Of a DNA stretch of 64,000 bases, positions 17,591 through 25,193 are shown piece after piece. The translations under genes were made by a program, and so were the position numbers. The stretch is from Bacteroidetes bacterium UBA2664. GTDB taxonomy: Bacteria > Bacteroidota > Rhodothermia > Balneolales > Balneolaceae. The notes beneath the pieces were generated by a model, which had not been told where the DNA came from, did not search any database, and saw nothing but the letters and a program-made list of their open reading frames with translations. Positions within the stretch are counted from its first letter, which is position 1, and every line of letters starts with the position of its first letter. The DNA lies in the NCBI GenBank assembly GCA_002359315.1, contig DEMS01000015.1:1-64000 (forward strand), read 5' to 3'.

Positions 17591-18478
17591 TTACTCTCTC
17601 AAGTTATTACGAAGCTTATCGGGTTGGGATTTTGAGTCTTCCTGTTCATCCGGAATCTCAATATCTGTTATTGATTTGCTTTTATCTGAAGACGGGCTTT
17701 TACTTTTGTCCAGACGTGTAAATTGCAAGACCAATTCTGCGAGCTGACCTACCGTTTTTTTTACTTCAGCTTTATGCTTCTCTATGGATCGTTTTGTAAA
17801 GTATCGCATCAATGGGTAGCTAAAAAACGAGAGCAATACTCCCGTAACGATACCCGGCCATACTACCCCAAGGGTTGCGACGCTGCTGCTTCCTCCAATT
17901 ACAGCCAGTAAAACAGCGATCGGGATAACCAATATCAGACTGGTTACTTCGCTATCCCACTCCATCCCATAAAATTGACGTTTACTCACCCGAATCCGAA
18001 ATCGATCCCCCCGTTGCTGCATTAACACACGAGTAGAATACATTCCGGCTTCCGTCTTGTAATTCCACTCTGTTGTATTGGATGTTTTTTTCACTTTAGC
18101 TTTTCCCTCGTGGGTTCCCCAAAGGTTTTCCCACCAATTCAACTCATCTGTGGTTCCATAAAGATGATTGAGTTCCGTAACAAGAACATCCATTGTTTCC
18201 CTGTCCGGCCGGCGGTCAAGCCATATTTCTGAAACTATTTCTTCACGATTCACTCGAACCTTTTCCTGAAAATCAGGGGATGTCGTGTCCATTTCAGTAG
18301 CAGCTTTCTCAATGAGTTCGGGATCGAGTCCGGTCTCCGATGCAATATTTTTAAGTTCATCGATCGTTAACCCATTCTCCCCTCTGCCCCGGCCGGAAAC
18401 CGTTCGTTCAGCTTCAAGCTCTGCGGCTCGTTTGATCAGCTTTTGTACTTCCTCTTCAGAAAATATTCGGTTTGACAT
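17591..18478 (-). CDS. Hypothetical two-TM protein with N-terminal helical domain
   Basis: A 295-residue protein. The N-terminal 60 residues (SEEEVQKLIKRAAELEAER, then GLTIDELKNIASETGLDPEL) form a charged two-helix module common in membrane-associated proteins of Bacteroidota and Gemmatimonadota but without a known role. Residues about 90-180 form a beta-rich region, then two TM helices lie near 183-225 (SLILVIPIAVLLAVIGG and a second helix ending SFFSYPLMRYF). The C-terminal tail is charged and low-complexity with repeated SSDKSK. Probably an inner-membrane protein with both ends in the cytoplasm. Confidence 0.8.
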   Translation of the reverse strand: MSNRIFSEEEVQKLIKRAAELEAERTVSGRGRGENGLTIDELKNIASETGLDPELIEKAATEMDTTSPDFQEKVRVNREEIVSEIWLDRRPDRETMDVLVTELNHLYGTTDELNWWENLWGTHEGKAKVKKTSNTTEWNYKTEAGMYSTRVLMQQRGDRFRIRVSKRQFYGMEWDSEVTSLILVIPIAVLLAVIGGSSSVATLGVVWPGIVTGVLLSFFSYPLMRYFTKRSIEKHKAEVKKTVGQLAELVLQFTRLDKSKSPSSDKSKSITDIEIPDEQEDSKSQPDKLRNNLRE

Positions 18479-18617
18479 GTCGGAGTACTCTCAATTGTAA
18501 TTTTTTGGATATGTATGAATATACTTGAATTATTAAAAACTTACGTTTATCTGGTTTGATAGTTGCAATGGAAAAAATGAACTTACTTGAATTACTCTCT
18601 GATAATCAGAGGTTTGT

Positions 18618-18716
18618 TTATAAAATATTGTTCAAATCTTGTCTTCCTACAATTGCCATGATGTCTATTACATCCCCATTAATTTTATAGTAAACAGTAT
18701 CAGGCACAAATTTTCC
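18618..18716 (-). pseudogene. C-terminal remnant of a RelE/ParE-type toxin
   Basis: The minus strand encodes GKFVPDTVYYKINGDVIDIM followed by AIVGRQDLNNIL and TAA. This matches the last beta strands of ParE/RelE toxins (pattern VxxYxxxGDxxxIxxIxxxRQD). Immediately upstream the frame is closed by a stop and no partner antitoxin is visible, so this is a dead fragment rather than a working toxin. Confidence 0.45.
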
Positions 18717-18760
18717 AATTAATTAACAAACTATTTGGAGACTGAATCTTTTTCATCCAC

Positions 18761-18931
18761 TCAGGCAAGAGCTCTAAACTGATTAATAGCCATAATAAGT
18801 ACGATTATGGCAATAATTGAAATAATCAAATTTCCGGCAAATGTGATACTAAATGAATTGAGCATCAATAAAATTGCACTCCTGAAACTTAGAAATGTTT
18901 CAAAATCATAACTAATTTCTAAAATTAGCAT
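18761..18931 (-). other. Possible 56-residue hydrophobic small ORF
   Basis: An ATG at 18931 opens a 56-codon frame (MLILEISYDFETFLSF...) with one strongly hydrophobic helix, GNLIISIIAIIVLIMAI. It begins 6 bases after the U-tract of the terminator at 18937-18970, so it would need its own promoter, and I see none. The AT-rich composition alone could give such an ORF. The rest of the interval 18479-18936 holds the toxin remnant and nothing else I can support. Confidence 0.2.
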
Positions 18932-18936
18932 AAACC

Positions 18937-18970
18937 AAAAAAAGACATCTCCGGATCCCCGAAGATGTCT
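18937..18970 (-). terminator. Rho-independent terminator
   Basis: On the minus strand AGACATCT pairs perfectly with AGATGTCT, the stem extends inward by TC/GG and GG/CC pairs around GGAT, and seven T residues follow. It lies 24 bases after the stop codon of the 52-residue gene at 18994-19152. Confidence 0.85.
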
Positions 18971-18993
18971 TAGCTTTTTAGGACTTGTATTAT

Positions 18994-19152
18994 TTAGGCT
19001 TCAGTTTTACGTTCATCTATAAACAGTTTTATCGGCCGATCACCGTCATTCCAGAGAAACATCATAAATCTGCCGTTATTCACAAAGTCAGTGGGAAAAC
19101 TCCTCGAGATGGCAAACCTGGCATCAAATTTTTGATTGACAAACTCTTTCAT
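18994..19152 (-). CDS. Small conserved-looking protein, 52 residues, unknown function
   Basis: A short gene running from the ATG at 19152 to the TAA at 18994-18996. The product begins MKEFVNQKFDARFAISRSFP and ends LFIDERKTEA. It looks like a compact soluble protein with mixed charge and aromatic residues (FMMFLWNDGDRPIKLF resembles a beta hairpin) and has no TM segment or signal peptide. Support for being real: good coding character, an in-frame start, and a strong intrinsic terminator just behind it. It follows the alpha/beta hydrolase gene on the same strand after 25 bases, so the two may be co-transcribed. I do not recognise a family. Confidence 0.6.
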   Translation of the reverse strand: MKEFVNQKFDARFAISRSFPTDFVNNGRFMMFLWNDGDRPIKLFIDERKTEA

Positions 19153-19177
19153 TTCTATTTTTTATAAGGCTGAACAA

Positions 19178-19939
19178 TTAACAGAAATATCGGCTTGCCC
19201 ATGCTGCAGTTACTTCACCGACATAATTGCTATCCTTTTCAGATGTTAACAGATGATCTGCATCGTCCAAAGAAATGAAGCTTTTTGGATGACGGGCTGT
19301 TTTGTAGATGTGAGCAGCATTGCTTATATCCACTGTCGTATCAACCGGAGAATGAAATATCATTAAGGCTCTGTCCAGACTTCTGATTGTTTCAGTCATT
19401 TTCTGTTCCTTCAGATCGTCAATAAACTTCTTTTTTACTTTGAATGGCCTGCCGGCAAGTTGCACTATTGCCTCACCCTCCTTCTCAATCTGTTCGATTT
19501 TATCTTTAAAATGATGGATTACATGATCCGGACTGCAAGGGGCTCCAATTGTAACTACTGCTTTGGCTGACTCAATCTGCCTGGCTGCCTGAAGTACTGC
19601 AGTCCCTCCCAATGAGTGGCCAATTAAAATGGACGGGGGTTTAGTTAACTCCTTCATCTTTTTTGCTGCAATAATCAGATCTCCAACATCTGATGAAAAT
19701 GTGGAATCTGCAAAATCCCCTTCACTTTCACCCAAACCCGTAAAATCAAATCGAAAGACGGCAATACCCCTTTCGGTAAGCGCCCTGCTAATATTACCGG
19801 CTGCTTTCAGGTTTTTACCGCATGTAAAACAGTGGGCAAAAAGCACCGACTGCCGTTCACTGCCGGAATCAGGTTCATCCAGCCGGGCGGATAATTTATA
19901 GCCATCACTATTTTCAAACTCAAGTTTTTGTGTTTTCAA
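19178..19939 (-). CDS. Alpha/beta hydrolase (of the hydrolase-OsmC type, OsmC part absent)
   Basis: A 253-residue cytoplasmic hydrolase. Oxyanion and strand motifs are LFAHCFTCGKNLKAAGNI and FRFDFTGLGESEGDF, the nucleophile is Ser109 in GHSLGG, an acid is likely near HSPVDTTVDI, and the catalytic His is in LDDADHLL. The sequence resembles the hydrolase half of bifunctional alpha/beta hydrolase-OsmC proteins (about 400 residues). Here it ends at AAWASRYFC, where the OsmC peroxidase domain normally begins, so this is a stand-alone or truncated version. The substrate is unknown. The 52-residue gene follows on the same strand. Confidence 0.85.
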   Translation of the reverse strand: MKTQKLEFENSDGYKLSARLDEPDSGSERQSVLFAHCFTCGKNLKAAGNISRALTERGIAVFRFDFTGLGESEGDFADSTFSSDVGDLIIAAKKMKELTKPPSILIGHSLGGTAVLQAARQIESAKAVVTIGAPCSPDHVIHHFKDKIEQIEKEGEAIVQLAGRPFKVKKKFIDDLKEQKMTETIRSLDRALMIFHSPVDTTVDISNAAHIYKTARHPKSFISLDDADHLLTSEKDSNYVGEVTAAWASRYFC

Positions 19940-20083
19940 TGGTTGATTTCTTTAAGTAATTCAATTCAAATTGTTACTACGTAAATCTGCTTCCGAACTG
20001 ATACATAGTGACCCGTATATCGCACTAATCAGCATTTTTTTCATAAAAAAATGAATGCCAAACTAACAATTAATTAACAACAA

Positions 20084-20260
20084 CTACCCTGATTTTCCCC
20101 TGCTGATAACTTCATCTTCAATTTCTGAGAGAATACTTTTGATGTGATCAGGGATCACTTCTGTGGTACAGCAAGCTGTCGTTTTTAGGTCATTGGTACT
20201 CTGTAGCACTTTACCATAGTAGTTTTTTACTGATTCCGAAACGACTCCATTACTATTCAT
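20084..20260 (-). pseudogene. N-terminal fragment of a cysteine-rich methyltransferase family (58 residues)
   Basis: An ATG at 20260 opens a 58-codon frame containing VKNYYGKVLQSTNDLKTTAC followed by CTTEVIPDHIKSILSEIEDEVISRGKSG and TAG. The YYGKxLxxxxDLKTxACC block is the N-terminus of a family of roughly 350-residue methyltransferases often found near arsenic genes; those continue after EVISR with a FYGCG segment and a SAM-binding domain. Here homology stops exactly at EVISR and four unrelated residues end the ORF. It may be a deletion remnant or a retained cysteine-motif miniprotein. The surrounding gap 19940-20392 holds no other gene. Confidence 0.55.
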
Positions 20261-20392
20261 AAGCGATCATGATTTTGTTTTCTACTATTACGAAAGAATT
20301 TTGTTTTTAGATGGTTCATCATGCCGTTGGTTACCTTTCCTAAACATAACTTCTCATAGTTTTTGACATAATCTCCATGTTCAAATGGTTGA

Positions 20393-21061
20393 TTAAACCA
20401 TCAAAAATGATTGATAATAAATCACATATCCACCTGCCACAATTAATAACCATCCGGTAATTTTCTCCATATAAGGCAGAATTTTTCGAAGGTATTTCAT
20501 CATAACTCCCCTTGCCAATACCGACATTAGAATAACCCCGATCATCATCAGACTCATTCCGCCGAAATATGCCGCAAAATATCCCACACCGGTCCATGCA
20601 GATGGAGCCGCCATTGCCTGGGTTGCAACAATAAGGAATAAAGGAAACAAACATCCGAGTGCACCGATTGCATATGCAAGGCCAAATACAAAAGCTTCTG
20701 CTACTTCCGATTTGGGAGTCGTATGATTTACATTCAGTGTGAATGAAAAACTTTTCCCGGCAGCCATCAGTATTCCGATAATAATCAGAACACTGCCCAT
20801 ACCGATCGTAACCCATATCATATAATCCTTCAGCAGCTGTGCAGCTGAAACAATCAAAATGGTGGCAACGGCATAAATCGAAAATATACCCGCAATGCTA
20901 AGCATTGCAAGCTTTAGGCCTCTCAAAAGACGGGTCGTAAGTCCGGGTTCACTGTCGCTTCTCGATATAAAAGCGACAATATACCCCGGCAGCAACGCTA
21001 CAGCACACGGAGCCAAAAAAGCCAGTACGCCCTGTAAAAATGAAAATGAGTAAAACTCCAT
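20393..21061 (-). CDS. CcdA/DsbD-type thiol-disulfide transmembrane protein
   Basis: A 222-residue inner-membrane protein with six TM helices. It carries the paired cysteines of the CcdA family: Cys19 in LAPCAVALLPGY at the start of the first helix and Cys137 in GALGCLFPLF in the fourth. The family carries reducing equivalents from cytoplasmic thioredoxin across the membrane to periplasmic thioredoxin-like partners. Its gene follows the TlpA-like lipoprotein gene after 14 bases, so that protein is its likely partner. The length matches short CcdA proteins rather than full DsbD. Confidence 0.9.
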   Translation of the reverse strand: MEFYSFSFLQGVLAFLAPCAVALLPGYIVAFISRSDSEPGLTTRLLRGLKLAMLSIAGIFSIYAVATILIVSAAQLLKDYMIWVTIGMGSVLIIIGILMAAGKSFSFTLNVNHTTPKSEVAEAFVFGLAYAIGALGCLFPLFLIVATQAMAAPSAWTGVGYFAAYFGGMSLMMIGVILMSVLARGVMMKYLRKILPYMEKITGWLLIVAGGYVIYYQSFLMV

Positions 21062-21075
21062 AAAGTCGTTTTGGA

Positions 21076-21603
21076 TTATTCTACAAGACTTGTAAAGAGC
21101 TCCCGAAATTCATCCGAACTTAATGCTTCACCGGGTCTTTTAAATGCAATGTTTCCGTCTCTGTCAACACCAACGGTTGTTGCCTGACCTGATACTCCAA
21201 AATCCATCATGATTTCCGGATGGCCTGAAGTACTTGGAAAGCGGAAATCTTTCTCTTCAGATAAGTTCCGAATGACCTCTTCAGTGTCGGTTGGGTCAAT
21301 GCTGATGGCCACTAAAGTAAGGCGATCTTCAAATTCCGGGTAGACTTCTGACATTGCAGGCCAGTTTCTTGCACACGTTGGGCACCAGGAAGCTGTAAAA
21401 TAGACAACGACAGGTTTCCCGTCAGCAAGTGATTGACTCAGACTGATAGTATCACCATCGATCGTTGTAACTTCAAAATTCGGGGCTTTATCAAGATCAG
21501 ATTCGGACTGCGCCCGGGCAGTTTCGTTGTTTTGAGCACATGATGTGAGTATAAATAGTGCTATGATAGAGAGGTATTTTGTTGCGTTCATAAATTGATT
21601 CAT
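21076..21603 (-). CDS. TlpA-like thioredoxin-fold lipoprotein
   Basis: A 175-residue protein from the ATG at 21603; an in-frame ATG at 21651 would put 16 polar residues ahead of the signal peptide and is less likely. The signal peptide ends in the lipobox LTSC with Cys22 as lipidation site. The thioredoxin fold carries the redox motif in ASWCPTCARNWP (Cys74, Cys77), then MDFGVSGQATTVGVDRDG with the cis-Pro region altered. Known role of relatives: periplasmic thiol reduction for cytochrome c maturation or oxidative protection. It is followed directly by the ccdA-like gene, which would keep it reduced. Confidence 0.9.
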   Translation of the reverse strand: MNQFMNATKYLSIIALFILTSCAQNNETARAQSESDLDKAPNFEVTTIDGDTISLSQSLADGKPVVVYFTASWCPTCARNWPAMSEVYPEFEDRLTLVAISIDPTDTEEVIRNLSEEKDFRFPSTSGHPEIMMDFGVSGQATTVGVDRDGNIAFKRPGEALSSDEFRELFTSLVE

Positions 21604-21728
21604 GGACTGATTGTTTAATTTATTTGTCTTAATAAACAAACATACAGCCATTCAATGATTCAGTTATCTCAAATCTGTAACATAAGATTGAAAACTGTTT
21701 CACATTATATCAACAAAAACCTTTTTGA

Positions 21729-23192
21729 CTAGAAAATGTGTCCCGGAATGGCCACTCTGAAAGTGGTCCCCTTATTTTTGATACTGCTTACCGCTACCTT
21801 AGCACCGTGCAAATTGAATATTTTTTGAGCGATGGCAAGGCCCAGCCCGGCACCCTGTTTTTCTGACCGGCTCTTGTCTGCCTGATAAAATCGATCGAAG
21901 ATATGCGGAAGATCTTCTTCAGGGATACCTGAACCGGTATCTGAGATTTCAATCACAAAATCTTGCCCGCTTTGAACAGATGAGATTGTCACTTTACCGC
22001 CATCCGGAGTGTGCTGAATAGCATTATCAATTAGATTTGTCAGAGCACGATTCATCAGGCTTATATCTGCTTCGATTAGTGAATTGGTTCTCCTTGGAAA
22101 TTCTCCTTCGAGTATAATTCCTTTTTTTTCTGCAATTGGTTTAAACTGTTGCACAAGATCCTGGATCAACTCTGCCATAGAGATTTTTTCAAGGTTTGGA
22201 GTGATTTCCTCTGCATCGAGTTTGCTTAGCTCAAAAAGATCATCAATGAGTCGGTTTAATTTTTGGGTATTGCTGAGAACGATATTAAAATAGTTCCTGA
22301 TTTCTTCCTTGGTTATCGTCTCTTCCTTCATCTGTATGGTTTCAAGATAACCCAGAATAGAGGCAATCGGGCTACGTAAATCATGCGATACATTTGCTAC
22401 CAGTTCTCTTCTCAATCGATCTGTTTTTCGGATCTCCTTCATGTTATCCACAAGCGTATCGGCCATGCGGTTGAAGCAAACAGAAAGGTCCGTGAGTTCA
22501 TCGTTACCGGTAACTTCAATACGGTCAATGAGTTGCCCTCTTTCAAATCTTTTTACAGTTTTTTTAATTTTTTCAAGACGGGAAGTAAGTGATGAAAAGA
22601 CAAATAGCCCTGTAACAAGGCTAATTAGAAATATAACTCCAAACAGGATAAGTGTACCGCGTAATATATAGCTATCCTTAATCATTGCAGTGGCCTGGGT
22701 GAATTGTTCCCCCTCCAAAACTACATAGAGATAACATCCTTCCGAGCCCATTATACTCACATAAGATGCACTAAAGGGTTTCATCTGATCAGGATGCATG
22801 GGATCAGCCGCCAAAATAGGCATAGGTTCTCCACTGATAAATCTATCCAGCGGTTCTGTATCAATAACTATTTTGTCGAGTGCTATCTTCTCTTTGGATG
22901 CAGGGATAATACTTTTTACGTACCCGCTGCTGCTGAGGAGGTAGAAATCGAATTGAGGATTCTTTCCGCTCAATTCTGTTAGTTTCGCCTCTATTTCTTC
23001 CTGATCAAAAGACTCGGCAAGCATTGGCTGAAATTCAGATGCAAGAACAGATGCAATATCATGATTTGTTCTTTGAATAGCCTCTTGTGCTATATCAGTG
23101 GATGCCCTCAATGTAACATATATCACCAGCCCACCAAAAAGGATCAGAATAGCAGAGAATATGATCGCTATTTTTAAATAAAAACTACGCAT
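21729..23192 (-). CDS. Sensor histidine kinase with HAMP domain (PhoR/BaeS-like)
   Basis: About 487 residues from the ATG at 23192 (MRSFYLKIAIIFSAI); the frame extends upstream to 23279 inside the regulator gene, but that start would precede an unrelated leader. TM1 about 8-28, a periplasmic sensor region about 29-170, TM2 about 172-195, HAMP about 197-250, HisKA with phospho-His in NVSHDLRSPIASILGYLE, then HATPase_c with NAIQHT, DTGSGIP and GAGLGLAIAQKI. The ATG overlaps the end of the response-regulator gene by 8 bases. The redox pair follows 125 bases downstream and may be part of its regulon. Confidence 0.93.
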   Translation of the reverse strand: MRSFYLKIAIIFSAILILFGGLVIYVTLRASTDIAQEAIQRTNHDIASVLASEFQPMLAESFDQEEIEAKLTELSGKNPQFDFYLLSSSGYVKSIIPASKEKIALDKIVIDTEPLDRFISGEPMPILAADPMHPDQMKPFSASYVSIMGSEGCYLYVVLEGEQFTQATAMIKDSYILRGTLILFGVIFLISLVTGLFVFSSLTSRLEKIKKTVKRFERGQLIDRIEVTGNDELTDLSVCFNRMADTLVDNMKEIRKTDRLRRELVANVSHDLRSPIASILGYLETIQMKEETITKEEIRNYFNIVLSNTQKLNRLIDDLFELSKLDAEEITPNLEKISMAELIQDLVQQFKPIAEKKGIILEGEFPRRTNSLIEADISLMNRALTNLIDNAIQHTPDGGKVTISSVQSGQDFVIEISDTGSGIPEEDLPHIFDRFYQADKSRSEKQGAGLGLAIAQKIFNLHGAKVAVSSIKNKGTTFRVAIPGHIF

Positions 23193-23913
23193 GTTGATGA
23201 CTCTCCTCTTTATCTGCAAAACGGTAACCAACACCCCAAACTGTTCGAATATAGTGCGGTTCGGAAGGATCCGCTTCAATTTTGTTTCTAAGCCGGTTAA
23301 TGTGTGAATTCACAGTATGGCTATATCCTTCATAACTGTACCCCCAAACGGTATTTAATAACTCCTCACGGCTGTAAGCCACTCCCGGATTGTTGAAAAA
23401 GAGCAAAAGCAGATCATACTCTTTACTGGTCAGATCAATTAATTCACCCCGGAGAGTAACTTTTCTCTTTGCAGAATCCAGGATGAGATCGTCAAACTCA
23501 AGAATTTTTTGATTCGTTTCTGATTCCAGCTGAATAACGTCCACTCTTCGGAATATCGCTTTTACCCGTGCAAGAAATTCACGAATACTAAACGGTTTTG
23601 TCATATAATCGTCAGCACCAAGCTCTAATCCCAATACTTTATCTAACTCTTCCGTTTTTGCTGTCAGCATCAGGATAGGTACCCTTTTATTTTCATTTCG
23701 AATTCTCTTACACACTTCAAACCCATCAAGCTTTGGTAACATCACATCCAAAACAATAAGATCCGGTTCATTTGTGTGAAACACATCCAACGCTAACGTC
23801 CCACTTTCAGCGGTATATACAGTATACCCCTGATCAGACAGATTAATTTCCAGTAGATTCAGGAGATCCTTGTTGTCTTCAACAACAAGGATTGAGTGTG
23901 ATTGGTGCGTCAT
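23185..23913 (-). CDS. OmpR/PhoB-family response regulator
   Basis: A 242-residue regulator. REC domain 7-120 with the acidic pair EDN, phospho-acceptor Asp in DLIVLDVMLPKLDG, Thr in ILMLTAKTEELD and Lys in DDYMTKPFSIRE; then a winged-helix DNA-binding domain (about 140-235) with LTSKEYDLLLLFFNNPGVAY, SREELLNTVWGY and RTVWGVGYRF. It partners the kinase whose start codon overlaps its stop. Transcribed away from arsR across a 257-bp gap. Confidence 0.95.
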   Translation of the reverse strand: MTHQSHSILVVEDNKDLLNLLEINLSDQGYTVYTAESGTLALDVFHTNEPDLIVLDVMLPKLDGFEVCKRIRNENKRVPILMLTAKTEELDKVLGLELGADDYMTKPFSIREFLARVKAIFRRVDVIQLESETNQKILEFDDLILDSAKRKVTLRGELIDLTSKEYDLLLLFFNNPGVAYSREELLNTVWGYSYEGYSHTVNSHINRLRNKIEADPSEPHYIRTVWGVGYRFADKEESHQHA

Positions 23914-24109
23914 GTTTACCCAATTTGTTTAATAAGTTCCATGATAATGTCGGACCATAACAATTTGAAATCATCACACAATCATAACATTCCGGATGGC
24001 AGATATAAATTTTCCATCCGATGAGTCCCGGATTTTAAAAAAAATCACGGCATTAATATCGTCATACAGCATATAATAGTATATTTCAATACCATTTCTC
24101 ACAATTTGA

Positions 24110-24138
24110 TTGACTTCAAGAATTATTAAAGGTACATT
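24110..24138 (+). promoter_or_regulatory. Promoter of arsR-arsD-arsA
   Basis: TTGACT at 24110-24115 is followed after 17 bases by TACATT at 24133-24138, a fair sigma-70 pair. The same TTG and the TACATTTA at 24133-24140 also fit the Bacteroidota TTG-N20-TAnnTTTG pattern loosely. The operator overlaps its downstream end. Confidence 0.55.
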
Positions 24139-24159
24139 TAATCGTAAAATTACGATTAA
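24138..24159 (+). promoter_or_regulatory. ArsR operator (perfect inverted repeat)
   Basis: Arms TTAATCGTAA (24138-24147) and TTACGATTAA (24150-24159) are perfect inverted repeats separated by AA, centred 22 bases before the arsR ATG and overlapping the predicted -10 box. This placement suits autorepression by an ArsR/SmtB dimer that is released by arsenite or antimonite. Confidence 0.75.
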
Positions 24160-24170
24160 TACTTTTTATT

Positions 24171-24497
24171 ATGATAAACCTTCAATCAATCAAACTGGAC
24201 GATCCCACAATGGTCCGATCGGCCGATATTGCAAAAGCAATTGCGCATCCGGCACGAATAGCCATATTAAAGATGCTTGCACAGCGTAATACCTGCTTTT
24301 GCGGTGACATTACAGAAGTACTGCCACTTGCGCAATCAACCGTGTCCCAACATCTGAAAGCTTTAAAATCGGCCGGACTCATCACAGGAAAAGTAGAAGG
24401 CGTAAGAACTTGCTACTGCCTGAACACAGCAGGAATCATGGAACTGAAATCAACTCTTTCTGAATTATCCAATGAACTGGTTGAAACCTGTTGTTAA
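24171..24497 (+). CDS. arsR: ArsR/SmtB-family metalloregulator
   Basis: A 108-residue winged-helix repressor. The helix-turn-helix is LPLAQSTVSQHLKALKSAGL (about 51-70). Cysteines lie at 42 and 44 (TCFCGDI, just before the recognition region), 81 and 83 (CYC in the wing) and 107-108 (terminal CC), giving several possible trivalent-arsenic sites; the first pair resembles the classical ArsR sensor position. It heads an arsR-arsD-arsA operon with 48 bases to arsD. A perfect palindrome overlaps its promoter. Inference: represses the operon until As(III) or Sb(III) binds. Confidence 0.92.
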   Translation: MINLQSIKLDDPTMVRSADIAKAIAHPARIAILKMLAQRNTCFCGDITEVLPLAQSTVSQHLKALKSAGLITGKVEGVRTCYCLNTAGIMELKSTLSELSNELVETCC

Positions 24498-24545
24498 TCC
24501 AAAATATTTCTCAACCATAATTAAACCTCGATAATAAATCATAAA

Positions 24546-25139
24546 ATGACAAATCAAACAGCCACCCAAACAGTATTAGACGTCTATGACCCGGCAATGT
24601 GTTGCAGCACCGGTGTGTGCGGTCCGGATGTGGATGATTCACTCGCTGATTTCGCCAATGACGTTAAATGGATGAAAGGACAGGGAATTGAAGTGAACCG
24701 ATTTAATCTCGGACAGGAACCCGAACTGTTTAAATCTAACCCGGTCGTGCTTTCAAAATTACAGAAAGAAGGATCCGATGTACTTCCAATAATTATGATC
24801 AATGGAGAGATCGTTTCACAAGGCGGATACCCGGATCGGCGTCAGCTTTCTGACTGGCTATCACTGGATAAACCCGACTCCACCAAAGCGAACACTGTAC
24901 AAAATGATGAAGAACTGCTTCAAAATGTGGAATTAGCTATCACTAACGGCAATGAAATCGAACTTCAGATCCATTTTCAAAAAGCTGAAGAGGCGGGTAT
25001 CTCAAAACAGGAGTTGGTTCAATCTATGCAAGCCGGGATTAATAACAGGCAACGTGATACACAATCGATACTTCAAGTCGCAAATAGCCTGCTTGGAGTG
25101 CAGTCGAATTGTTGTGCTCCCGATAGCGGTTGTTGCTAA
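24546..25139 (+). CDS. arsD: ArsD arsenic metallochaperone with an inserted helical domain
   Basis: 197 residues, against about 120 for enterobacterial ArsD. The N-terminal thioredoxin-fold core has the three metal-binding cysteines in AMCCSTGVCGP (Cys19, Cys20, Cys25), known in ArsD to pass As(III) to ArsA, and the family segment VLPIIMINGEIVSQGGYPDR. The terminal vicinal pairs of R773 ArsD (112/113 and 119/120) are kept with the same 7-residue spacing as Cys189-190 and Cys196-197. Between core and tail lies an extra segment of about 75 residues resembling AhpD/CMD helices (QIHFQKAEEAGISKQELVQS) without their CxxC. It lies between arsR and arsA. Confidence 0.9.
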   Translation: MTNQTATQTVLDVYDPAMCCSTGVCGPDVDDSLADFANDVKWMKGQGIEVNRFNLGQEPELFKSNPVVLSKLQKEGSDVLPIIMINGEIVSQGGYPDRRQLSDWLSLDKPDSTKANTVQNDEELLQNVELAITNGNEIELQIHFQKAEEAGISKQELVQSMQAGINNRQRDTQSILQVANSLLGVQSNCCAPDSGCC

Positions 25140-25193
25140 ACATTTAGTTATAGATTCTATAAAAACATTTCAAAGAGAGAGGTTATTAAACCT

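Noticed and set aside
18985..19167. 60-codon plus-strand ORF
   Set aside because: It is the antisense of the 52-residue minus-strand gene, which has better coding character and a matching terminator.
20340..20816. 158-codon minus-strand ORF with many cysteines
   Set aside because: A frame-shifted shadow of the CcdA-like gene, whose membrane helices and paired cysteines are in the other frame.
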